DNA from: Thermoplasmata archaeon
GTDB taxonomy: Archaea; Thermoplasmatota; Thermoplasmata; SG8-5; JAGLSY01
Assembly (NCBI GenBank): GCA_023137005.1
Contig: JAGLQE010000217.1
Location: 1-5,004 of the forward strand
DNA length: 5,004 bases
Direction: 5' to 3'
In this document: piece by piece, positions 1-4,883 of the stretch
Layout of the letters: each line of letters begins with the position of its first letter
How positions within the stretch are numbered: the first letter of the stretch is position 1
Notes under the pieces: model-generated
Seen by the model: only the letters and a program-made list of their open reading frames with translations
Database searches by the model: none
What the model was told of the DNA's origin: nothing
Made by a program: the position numbers and the translations under genes

Positions 1-524
1 TCATGGTCCTTCTGGAGGATGAGACCAAGTCCGATGAGAGAAAATTGACCAAGAAGGAAAAGACATGGGGCATATCACTGGCTCTCATAGGAGCGATCGG
101 GCAGGGGCTTGGACTGGCCTTCCTGAAAAAAGGTATGCTACTCTATCCAGAAGCGTCTGGATTGACAGAGGCCATGTCCCTGGCCGTCACATCCACTCTT
201 ATACGAATGATGCTGGGAGCCGTGTTCGTGTGGGTGGTGATCGCCTTATGGGGCAAACTACCCGAGATAAAGAAGGCCCTGAAAGATAGGATCGGGATGA
301 AGTACGTCACCATCGGCTCCTTCATTGGCCCATTCATAGGTGTGACATTGTCAACACTGGCTGCCTACCTTATCGAGGTGGGTGTGGCTCAGACTTTACT
401 ATCACTGATGCCGGTATTCATCATTCCCGTGGTGTGGTTCTTGTACAAGCAAAGGACGAGTTGGAGAGGTATTGTGGGTGCGGTTATTGCGGTGGTGGGT
501 GTTGCCATACTGTTTTTGCTGTGA
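1..524 (+). CDS. EamA/DMT-family membrane transporter, C-terminal part (5' end outside window)
   Basis: The reading frame is open to the left edge, so the gene probably begins upstream and the Met codon at 3 is probably internal. The visible 173 residues begin with a charged, hydrophilic stretch (about residues 1-20, rich in Lys, Glu and Asp). About five hydrophobic segments follow, near residues 22-46, 53-83, 99-122, 124-147 and 154-173. The end, SLMPVFIIPVVWFLYKQ then a Gly-rich last helix (IVGAVIAVVGVAILFLL), is the usual close of an EamA repeat. Ten-helix DMT transporters carry two such repeats joined by a cytoplasmic linker, so I read this as linker plus second repeat. The Glu often found after the fourth helix of the repeat is replaced by a YKQR sequence. 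The substrate cannot be inferred; the family exports metabolites, amino acids or drugs across the cytoplasmic membrane. The gene ends 18 bp before a convergent neighbour. Confidence 0.8.
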   Translation, partial: MVLLEDETKSDERKLTKKEKTWGISLALIGAIGQGLGLAFLKKGMLLYPEASGLTEAMSLAVTSTLIRMMLGAVFVWVVIALWGKLPEIKKALKDRIGMKYVTIGSFIGPFIGVTLSTLAAYLIEVGVAQTLLSLMPVFIIPVVWFLYKQRTSWRGIVGAVIAVVGVAILFLL

Positions 525-542
525 AGATGAACCATCCCCGCC

Positions 543-1076
543 CTAATCCTCTGGATCATTCCATGTCAGCCCCTGGCATTTCGGGAAGTTGGGGTATTCC
601 TCACAGGCCTTGCAGGTTCTCATGGTCTTGATCCCATTGGCAAGGTTGTAGACCACGGCAACCGAGATGACGAAAATAAGGTAATACCATCTCAGAGGGT
701 CGGTTTCAGGTACGGCTAGCAGCCCCATGACCACGAGGCCAAGGCAGATACCCAGAAAATTTCTGAAGAGAATATGAAGATTCTTTGATATCCTGTCCTT
801 CAATATCAGTTTCCTTGCCACATTGAGGGAGAGGAAAACAATGGCCAGTCCGAACAATTGGGTATGGTCGAAAAGATCCCTGAAAGGCGGGAGGTACAGG
901 ATGATGATCGTCAATATGGCCGCAGGGTATGTGAAGAAACATCCCATGCACAGTTTGTAGCCTCGGAAGTCCACCATATGGTGGCTGAACTTCTCGCATG
1001 AGGGATGATGGGACAGGATGAACGGCTCCTTCTGGACCGCCTTTTTCATCCTTCCTCTTTTATCCTGTCCAGTCAT
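543..1076 (-). CDS. Four-helix membrane protein with Cys/His clusters, DUF2085-like
   Basis: This 177-residue protein of unknown function has about four hydrophobic helices (near residues 48-64, 72-92, 104-122, 128-147). Before the first helix sits a conserved-looking cluster: LSHHPSCEKFSHH (His23, His24, Cys27, His32, His33), then LCMGC (Cys43, Cys46) running into YPAAIL. This resembles the DUF2085 pattern of a Cys/His element followed by a CxxC just before a membrane helix. After the last helix comes a second cluster, CKAC (Cys155, Cys158) and Cys167. The clusters could bind metal or heme or form disulfides; that is inference. The frame is open to an ATG at 1127, but the TATA-like element lies inside that extension. 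ATG 1076 is preceded by GGGGAG (1087-1082) at 5-nt spacing. ATG 1049, preceded by AGAGG, is a weaker alternative. The DUF2085 match is from memory of the motif. Confidence 0.78.
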   Translation of the reverse strand: MTGQDKRGRMKKAVQKEPFILSHHPSCEKFSHHMVDFRGYKLCMGCFFTYPAAILTIIILYLPPFRDLFDHTQLFGLAIVFLSLNVARKLILKDRISKNLHILFRNFLGICLGLVVMGLLAVPETDPLRWYYLIFVISVAVVYNLANGIKTMRTCKACEEYPNFPKCQGLTWNDPED

Positions 1077-1081
1077 ACATT

Positions 1082-1087
1082 CTCCCC
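1082..1087 (-). promoter_or_regulatory. Ribosome binding site deciding the start of the DUF2085-like gene
   Basis: On the minus strand GGGGAG lies 5 nt before ATG 1076. It supports this start over the upstream ATG at 1127, which has no comparable site and falls on top of the promoter element. Confidence 0.55.
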
Positions 1088-1110
1088 AATTCACTAGACC
1101 GTAGATACTG

Positions 1111-1126
1111 TGCAGTATAATATGCA
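1111..1126 (-). promoter_or_regulatory. Probable TATA box (box A) of the DUF2085-like gene
   Basis: The minus strand reads TGCATATTATACTGCA, an AT-rich core (CATATTATAC) in a GC-richer context. Archaeal transcripts usually start about 25 bp downstream of the box centre, here near 1093, which would give a leader of roughly 17 nt before ATG 1076. The position agrees with the chosen start. Single TATA-like elements are common, so this is a moderate call. Confidence 0.5.
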
Positions 1127-1172
1127 TTAGCCTATGGCTAAGATCCTCTTACCCCATTTCTCATGCCGGTAT

Positions 1173-1182
1173 TCCACGTGGA
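1173..1182. repeat. 10-bp perfect palindrome directly after the small membrane protein stop
   Basis: TCCACGTGGA is a perfect palindrome that abuts the minus-strand stop codon (1185-1183). It has no loop and no following T-run, so it is not a convincing terminator. It could be a protein site or chance. Confidence 0.3.
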
Positions 1183-1347
1183 TTAACCCTGTGGTGGTGG
1201 CGGTGGTGGGTAATAGGTCTGCTGTTGCATTGGTGGTGCCTGCTCTTCCCATTTCATTAAGAAATAGATCAAGGCTGCTGGCCAACATACCAATATCAGA
1301 ATTATCAGGAGCAATAAGCTACCTGTGAATTTCTTGTTAGATGCCAT
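1183..1347 (-). CDS. Small single-helix membrane protein with polyproline tail
   Basis: This 54-residue protein is not recognised as a named family. It has a short basic N-terminus (MASNKKFTG), one strongly hydrophobic helix at about residues 10-31 ending in CWPAALIYFLMKW, and a hydrophilic tail with Gln3, two Tyr and six consecutive Pro (QQQTYYPPPPPPQG). Such a build suggests a membrane-anchored protein whose tail faces the cytoplasm or a partner; the N-terminal Lys pair would favour the N-terminus inside. The frame stays open upstream to an ATG at 1461. ATG 1347 is preferred because GAGGT (1359-1355) lies 7 nt before it and a TATA-like element lies 30-40 bp before it, inside the longer frame. 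It lies upstream of the DUF2085-like gene on the same strand, with 106 bp between them holding that gene's own promoter. No function is proposed. Confidence 0.72.
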   Translation of the reverse strand: MASNKKFTGSLLLLIILILVCWPAALIYFLMKWEEQAPPMQQQTYYPPPPPPQG

Positions 1348-1378
1348 TCTCTTTACCTCGACTCCAGTATCCAATCCA

Positions 1379-1388
1379 AGTATAAAAC
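1379..1388 (-). promoter_or_regulatory. Probable TATA box of the small membrane protein gene
   Basis: The minus strand reads GTTTTATACT, containing TTTATA, with a purine-rich stretch and GCGGATATA just upstream. The expected transcript start near 1358-1360 would give a leader of about 12 nt containing the GAGGT ribosome binding site. This supports ATG 1347 as the start. Confidence 0.5.
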
Positions 1389-1458
1389 TATATCCGCTTT
1401 TTTCGGTATTATCATTGTTAATATATGCCATTATCTTAGGCCCTGTATTGGCACATTG

Positions 1459-1492
1459 CAATTATGTTACGGCAATTGCCTTAACATCATTG
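1459..1492. promoter_or_regulatory. 34-bp near-perfect palindrome, candidate operator upstream of mevalonate kinase
   Basis: The centre is the 10-bp perfect palindrome GGCAATTGCC (1471-1480). It is flanked by ATGTTA (1464-1469) and its complement TAACAT (1482-1487), and then by CAAT (1459-1462) and ATTG (1489-1492). Fifteen of the 17 base pairs of symmetry hold; the exceptions are 1463/1488 and 1470/1481. There is no loop, so it fits a dimeric or tetrameric DNA-binding protein rather than an RNA hairpin. It ends 7 bp before the probable TATA box of the kinase gene, where archaeal activators often bind. If the promoter is instead the TATA-like element near 1418-1426, the palindrome would lie just downstream of the transcript start, as a repressor site would. 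It could also act on the divergent minus-strand gene, whose TATA lies about 70 bp away. Confidence 0.6.
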
Positions 1493-1497
1493 ATTAA

Positions 1498-1514
1498 CCT
1501 AATATACCATTAGG
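1498..1514 (+). promoter_or_regulatory. Probable mevalonate kinase TATA box inside a 17-bp palindrome
   Basis: CCTAAT (1498-1503) and ATTAGG (1509-1514) are perfect inverted arms around a 5-bp spacer. The AT-rich core TAATATAC (1500-1507) fits an archaeal TATA box. The expected transcript start near 1529 would leave a leader of about 16 nt that still contains the AAGGTGAG ribosome binding site. A palindrome placed over the TATA box is a typical arrangement for a repressor that blocks TBP. The overlap of both signals makes it ambiguous which one is real; both may be. Confidence 0.5.
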
Positions 1515-1544
1515 AAATTTAGTGGTGGTTATAAGGTGAGATAC

Positions 1545-2486
1545 ATGGCAACTGGCAGTGGATTTGGCAAGGCAATATTGTTCGGCGAGCATTTCGTGGT
1601 ATACGGGAACGCATCCATAGCATCTGGCATCTCGAAGAAGACCGAGGTAATATTGGTGGAGGGCACCGAACCAGGTTTCAAGATAATCGATAAAAGGCCA
1701 GCGGCCGAAGGTTATATCGAGAAGTACGCGGAAGCCCAGCGCGAGTCCGTCGAGCTTATGAACAAGGCTGTCTGGCATCTGGATTTTGACAAGACCCCGG
1801 TGGAAGTCACCATCGCCGGAGACCTTTACTGCGCCTCGGGTGTTGGAGCATCGGCCGCAAGTTGCGTGGCCATGGCCAGGGCTGTGTCCGAGCATTTTGA
1901 TCTCAATTTGAGTGAGGAGGAAATAAATAAATGTGGCCTGGAAGGCGATAAGGCATATGCCGGAACACCCAGTGGTATCGACAATACCTGCTCGACCTAT
2001 GGTGGTCTGATCTTCTTCAGGAAGAACCTGGATGGCGGAGAGAACCAGATGGACCAATTGACCCTGGGCAAACCACTGAACATTCTACTGGTCTCCACGG
2101 GTATCACGACCAAGACAAAGTTGGCGGTCGATGGCGTCAGAGAAAGAAAAGAACAGGACCCGGAAGAATACGAGATCGTATTTGAAGAGGCAGAGAAAGT
2201 CGTTATCCAGGCCAAAGACGCACTTGCTGAAGGCAATCTCATAAAGGTCGGCCAGCTCATGGACGAGAATCACGAGCTCTTGCAGGAAATTAGAGTATCC
2301 CATCCCGAACTCGACCATCTGGTGGACCTCACAAGGGACAATGACGCATTGGGAGCCAAGATGACTGGCGGTGGAATGGGCGGATACATGATCGCGCTCT
2401 TCGCAGATGCAGAAACGCAGGAAGAGGCTGCCAGGGTTTGCGAGTCCGAGGGCTACAAGGTCATCAGGGCGAGGATCGGGAATTGA
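1545..2486 (+). CDS. Mevalonate kinase (GHMP kinase family)
   Basis: The 313-residue cytoplasmic enzyme phosphorylates mevalonate with ATP to mevalonate 5-phosphate. GHMP motif 1 is GKAILFGEHFVVYG (residues 8-21, Lys9 and Glu15). Motif 2, the phosphate-binding loop, is SGVGASAAS (98-106). GTPSGIDNTCSTYGG (140-154) carries the expected catalytic Asp146, and motif 3 is GAKMTGGGMGGYMIAL (270-285). Length is normal for the family. The frame also allows GTG at 1536, but that codon lies within AAGGTGAG (1533-1540), a good ribosome binding site for ATG 1545, so ATG 1545 is chosen. Motif 2 reads GVGASAA instead of the GLGSSAA of methanogen enzymes. Together with IIDKRPAAEGYIEK (47-60), this recalls trypanosomatid mevalonate kinases. 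A methyltransferase gene follows after 5 bp, and later mevalonate pathway genes lie just beyond. Another GHMP substrate is possible but unlikely given these motifs and neighbours. Confidence 0.92.
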   Translation: MATGSGFGKAILFGEHFVVYGNASIASGISKKTEVILVEGTEPGFKIIDKRPAAEGYIEKYAEAQRESVELMNKAVWHLDFDKTPVEVTIAGDLYCASGVGASAASCVAMARAVSEHFDLNLSEEEINKCGLEGDKAYAGTPSGIDNTCSTYGGLIFFRKNLDGGENQMDQLTLGKPLNILLVSTGITTKTKLAVDGVRERKEQDPEEYEIVFEEAEKVVIQAKDALAEGNLIKVGQLMDENHELLQEIRVSHPELDHLVDLTRDNDALGAKMTGGGMGGYMIALFADAETQEEAARVCESEGYKVIRARIGN

Positions 2487-2491
2487 ATAAT

Positions 2492-3103
2492 ATGGAAAAG
2501 ACCTGGTTCCAAGCCTTTTCAGAAAGCATGAACGTCATATTCACTAATGAGGATTTCAAAACCTATCTGGCAGATGTAGGATCATGCATCGATTTCTATC
2601 GAGAATACCTTGGTGAGAATACGAAGATCCTTGACCTGGGTTGCGGCCTGGGTGTAGGTTCGGTTCCACTTTCGACATTTGGTTACAGGATAACTGGCAT
2701 CGACAATGACCCGAAGGTTGTCGAGGCCGCCAGAGAGAATGCCAAAAAATTCGGAAAGGACATCCAGATAATTCAAGGGGATATTTTCGACATCGACAAG
2801 ATGTTCGAGCCTGATTCTTTCGATGCCTGCATGTCTGGAGGATTACTGGAGCACTTTCCTGAAACCCAGATCCGGGAGTTGGTTCGAAAACAACTGGTTG
2901 TCGCGCCCAAGCTGATAGCCTACATGCCGATCGCTTCATATCCTGGTGAAAAATGGAATGATGACATTTACAGAAACCTGTGGGATGAAAAATACTGGCT
3001 TGAGGAGATATTGGCTGACTTCAAGATCGTTCACCACTCAACTGCAAAGGCCAGTGAGGCCATAGGCGGGTTTCTGGAATTGGAAGTTATTATTGAAAGG
3101 TAG
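2492..3103 (+). CDS. Class I SAM-dependent methyltransferase, substrate unknown
   Basis: This 203-residue protein has a Rossmann-type methyltransferase core. Motif I is ILDLGCGLGVGSVPL (residues 46-60) for SAM binding. The acidic end of strand 2 is GIDNDPKVVEAA (69-80, Asp71 probably contacting the ribose), then IIQGDIFD (93-100, adenine side). A motif IV/post-I region reads FDACMSGGLLEHF (110-122), in the Methyltransf_11/25 style. The C-terminus (FLELEVIIER) fits the last core strands. The upstream frame extends back into the kinase gene to 2438, but ATG 2492 sits 5 bp after the kinase stop, consistent with translational coupling; no strong ribosome binding site is seen. The partner with mevalonate kinase suggests co-expression, not necessarily a pathway role. 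The substrate could be a small molecule, lipid or protein; the sequence does not decide. Confidence 0.85.
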   Translation: MEKTWFQAFSESMNVIFTNEDFKTYLADVGSCIDFYREYLGENTKILDLGCGLGVGSVPLSTFGYRITGIDNDPKVVEAARENAKKFGKDIQIIQGDIFDIDKMFEPDSFDACMSGGLLEHFPETQIRELVRKQLVVAPKLIAYMPIASYPGEKWNDDIYRNLWDEKYWLEEILADFKIVHHSTAKASEAIGGFLELEVIIER

Positions 3104-3142
3104 AAAAGACATTCGTCATCTGTCGATTCCTCCACCATAATA

Positions 3143-3151
3143 GTTATAAAC
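3143..3151 (+). promoter_or_regulatory. Probable TATA box of the decarboxylase operon
   Basis: GTTATAAAC lies in the 165-bp gap after the methyltransferase. A start about 25 bp downstream, near 3172, would place the transcript end just before the base of the stem at 3177-3251 and give a leader of about 95 nt. A second TATA-like element, ACTATATC (3164-3171), would start transcription near 3193 and remove the left arm of that stem, so the choice matters. Confidence 0.45.
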
Positions 3152-3176
3152 GCAATTTTCATTACTATATCACATA

Positions 3177-3251
3177 ACCCAAGCTTGACATTCGGCATGT
3201 ATGGCAGTATCAGTGTATGATGAATCAAACACTGAAATGTCAAATTTGGGT
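3177..3251 (+). promoter_or_regulatory. Predicted structured 5' leader (long stem with apical hairpin) before the UbiD gene
   Basis: The arms ACCCAAGCTTGACATT (3177-3192) and AATGTCAAATTTGGGT (3236-3251) pair over 16 positions: 14 Watson-Crick pairs, one G-U (3183/3245) and one mismatch (3184/3244). Directly inside the right arm is a second hairpin. In it TCAGTGT (3210-3216) pairs with ACACTGA (3229-3235), then an A-A mismatch, TGA with TCA, and a TGAA tetraloop (3221-3224). An unpaired 17-nt stretch (3193-3209) lies on the left side between the two stems. The structure ends 5 nt before the ribosome binding site. It could be a regulatory RNA element or, read as DNA, an inverted-repeat protein site. 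No known riboswitch class is recognised. Confidence 0.5.
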
Positions 3252-3256
3252 CATAA

Positions 3257-3264
3257 GGGAGTGA
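3257..3264 (+). promoter_or_regulatory. Ribosome binding site of the UbiD-family decarboxylase
   Basis: GGGAGTGA matches most of GGAGGTGA and ends 4 nt before ATG 3269. The overlapping ATG at 3265 gives only five codons and is not a gene start. Confidence 0.65.
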
Positions 3265-3268
3265 ATGA

Positions 3269-4582
3269 ATGGACCTGCGTGAATTCTTGGAAAAACTGGA
3301 AGCCAGTGGCAAATTGATAAGGGTGAAGAAAGAGGTAAGCACCGAGTTCGAGATAGCCAATGTGATGAACTCTTTTGGAGAACAGCCCATCATCTTCGAG
3401 AATGTGAAGGATTCTGATTATCCTGTATTTGGAGGGATTACTTCATCCAGAGACATAATTGCAGAAGGTATGGGAACCACCAAAGAGGAGCTTCTTCTCA
3501 AGCTGGTCGGGGCTCTCAGGGATCCAATTGAGCCAGCCATGGTGGATAAGGCCAATGCTCCATGCCAGGAGGTCGTCACTCATGATCCAGACTTGTCAAA
3601 GGTTCCATTCTTGATGCATCTAGAGGGTGATGGTGGAAAATACGCCACAGCCACCTGCTCGGTCATCAAGGATCCGGACACTGGCCGTAATATGTCCTAT
3701 CACCGATTGATGTACCATGGTGGAAATAAGTTCACAGCCAGACTGATCCCAAAACGCCAGACCCGGACCATGTACGACAAGGTCGATGGGGAGGTGGAGA
3801 TGGCGGTTTGCATAGGTAATTCCGTCCCCGTCATGATAGCCGCATCCCTCGGCCCGGCCCCTGGAACCGATGAACTGGCCATTGCCAATGCCCTGGGAAA
3901 GACCGACCTGGTCAAGTGTATCACCAAGGACCTGGAGGTCCCGGCAAGCTCCGAGATCGTTCTGGAGGGCAGGTTGATAAAGCAGACGGACAGGGAAGGT
4001 CCATTTGTCGATCTCACCGAGACCCGGGACTTTGAAAGGCAGGAGCCGATCTTCATAGTCGATTGCATCACCCACCGAAAGGACGCCATGTACCAGGCAC
4101 TACTGGCTGGAAGGAACGAGCATAAACTTCTAATGGGAATGCCAAAGGAGCCGACCGTCTACGACGAGGTGAGCAAGGTATGCGAGTGCAAGAACGCGGT
4201 CATCACACTGGGTGGAGGTTCGTGGCTCCATGGAATTGTTCAAATTGTCAAGAAGAATGAGGACGATGGCCGCAAGGCCATTCTGGCTGCTTTCCTGGGC
4301 CACAAGAGCATGAAGCACGTGATGGTGGTGGAGGAGGATGTGGACATATTCGATCCCATATCCATCGAATGGGCACTGGCCACACGATTCCAGGCCCATA
4401 AGGATGCTGTCATAATGCCCGACCAGCCTGGCTCATCACTCGACCCGTCAGGCGACCACTCGGGAAAGAAGACCATGATAACCAAGGTGGGGTTGGATGT
4501 CACCAAACCGGCCGGGGTCGACCCAGCCAAATATGTCAAGGTAAGTTACAAGGATGTGAACACTGATGAATACCGTGGGTGA
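3269..4582 (+). CDS. UbiD-family decarboxylase, probable trans-anhydromevalonate 5-phosphate decarboxylase
   Basis: This 437-residue UbiD-family enzyme would be cytoplasmic and use prenylated FMN. The N-terminal part begins with the family's opening helix, MDLREFLEKLEASGKLIRVKK. The prFMN and metal site region includes GRNMSYHRLMYHGG (139-152, Asn141 and Arg146), then a conserved GPAPGTDELAIANALG (195-210, Glu202). The acid pair lies in DREGPFVDLT (241-250, Glu243 and Asp248). Arg146, Glu243 and Asp248 fit the catalytic Arg-Glu-Glu/Asp set of UbiD/Fdc enzymes, with Asp in the last place as in UbiD itself. The metal-ligand His of Fdc is not obvious. UbiD members act on many acids, but this gene is followed by aconitase X and lies near mevalonate kinase. 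That points to the archaeal modified mevalonate pathway, where this family converts trans-anhydromevalonate 5-phosphate to isopentenyl phosphate. The family call is firm; the substrate is inferred from context. Confidence 0.88.
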   Translation: MDLREFLEKLEASGKLIRVKKEVSTEFEIANVMNSFGEQPIIFENVKDSDYPVFGGITSSRDIIAEGMGTTKEELLLKLVGALRDPIEPAMVDKANAPCQEVVTHDPDLSKVPFLMHLEGDGGKYATATCSVIKDPDTGRNMSYHRLMYHGGNKFTARLIPKRQTRTMYDKVDGEVEMAVCIGNSVPVMIAASLGPAPGTDELAIANALGKTDLVKCITKDLEVPASSEIVLEGRLIKQTDREGPFVDLTETRDFERQEPIFIVDCITHRKDAMYQALLAGRNEHKLLMGMPKEPTVYDEVSKVCECKNAVITLGGGSWLHGIVQIVKKNEDDGRKAILAAFLGHKSMKHVMVVEEDVDIFDPISIEWALATRFQAHKDAVIMPDQPGSSLDPSGDHSGKKTMITKVGLDVTKPAGVDPAKYVKVSYKDVNTDEYRG

Positions 4583-4883
4583 GGGGAAATTTCGGGTATG
4601 GCTCCAATGCGAGGGCGTAGGGAATGATCTAGTCTACATACTTGGAGGGGGGCAGAGGTCCCACATAGGCAGTGTGGTGATGAAGATACCACAGAAAGAG
4701 GTGATCATAATGAAATTAGAGGGGCATTATGACCATGAGGTCCTCATACCGATCGCCGAAGCCGCGGCCCAGAAATATCACAAGAAGGTGGTGGCCCTGG
4801 GTGGAATTCACATTGATAATGCCAGCAAAGAGGAGATAGAACAGCTGGTATCCAATTGCAAGGAGCTGATAAAGTGCATCTGA
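4566..4883 (+). CDS. Small LpdD-like protein, possible UbiD accessory factor
   Basis: This 105-residue soluble protein resembles the prenylated-flavin chaperone LpdD-like domain found beside UbiD-type decarboxylases. The recognisable pattern is GNDLVYILGGGQRSHIGSVV (residues 19-38), GHYDHEV (53-59) and a last block VVALGGIHIDNASKEEIEQL (75-94). The match is from memory of the motif. Its start overlaps the end of the decarboxylase gene by 17 bp in another frame, and its stop overlaps the next start by 10 bp, so the three are almost certainly co-translated. AGGATGTGA (4551-4559) is a weak ribosome binding site 6 nt before ATG 4566; GTG 4575 is an alternative. The likely role, helping cofactor loading or stability of the neighbouring UbiD enzyme, is inferred from the family name and gene order. 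A strong internal start signal exists at 4698-4712. Confidence 0.75.
   Translation: MNTVGEGKFRVWLQCEGVGNDLVYILGGGQRSHIGSVVMKIPQKEVIIMKLEGHYDHEVLIPIAEAAAQKYHKKVVALGGIHIDNASKEEIEQLVSNCKELIKCI
4698..4712 (+). promoter_or_regulatory. Strong internal ribosome binding site and in-frame ATG within the LpdD-like gene
   Basis: GAGGTGATC (4698-4706) is a nine-base match to the expected 16S rRNA 3' end complement, the best in the window. It is followed by ATG 4710, which is Met49 of the LpdD-like frame. Initiation there would give a 57-residue C-terminal product lacking the GNDLVYILGGG block. It may instead be a chance result of the residues KEVIIM. Confidence 0.45.
4862..4870 (+). promoter_or_regulatory. 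Ribosome binding site deciding the GTG start of aconitase X
   Basis: GGAGCTGAT differs from GGAGGTGAT at one base; its GGAG core ends 8 nt before GTG 4874. It lies inside the end of the LpdD-like gene and supports a GTG start over the ATG at 4901, which would remove the conserved opening HLTKDQEGMLAGE. Confidence 0.7.

Noticed and set aside
525..542. A terminator between the convergent transporter and DUF2085-like genes.
   Set aside because: The gap is only 18 bp, with no T-run or hairpin on either strand.
1536..1544. GTG at 1536 as the mevalonate kinase start.
   Set aside because: The codon is part of the AAGGTGAG ribosome binding site for ATG 1545, and the extra three residues add nothing conserved.
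1494..2057. A 187-codon open frame on the minus strand opposite mevalonate kinase.
   Set aside because: The plus strand encodes a clear GHMP kinase with all motifs. The antisense translation has no coherent domain and is a shadow.
3108..3198. A direct repeat: GACATTCGTCAT (3108-3119) and GACATTCGGCAT (3187-3198), 11 of 12 identical.
   Set aside because: A match of this length can arise by chance in a gap of this size, and the second copy is partly explained by the stem arm. It is kept only as a note.
3177..3251. A miniature transposable element, suggested by the inverted arms.
   Set aside because: There is no flanking target duplication that I can see, no second copy in the window, and the element is well placed as a leader. 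A genome-wide copy search would settle it.
3201..3317. An upstream frame in the leader, ATG 3201 to TGA, which would overlap the start of the decarboxylase gene.
   Set aside because: It has no ribosome binding site, its peptide has no recognisable features, and its codons cover the paired stem region. A seven-codon frame at 3197-3220 is equally unsupported.
3620..4075. Open frames of 129-151 codons on the minus strand opposite the decarboxylase.
   Set aside because: They are shadows of a conserved UbiD-family gene and have no family features or start signals.
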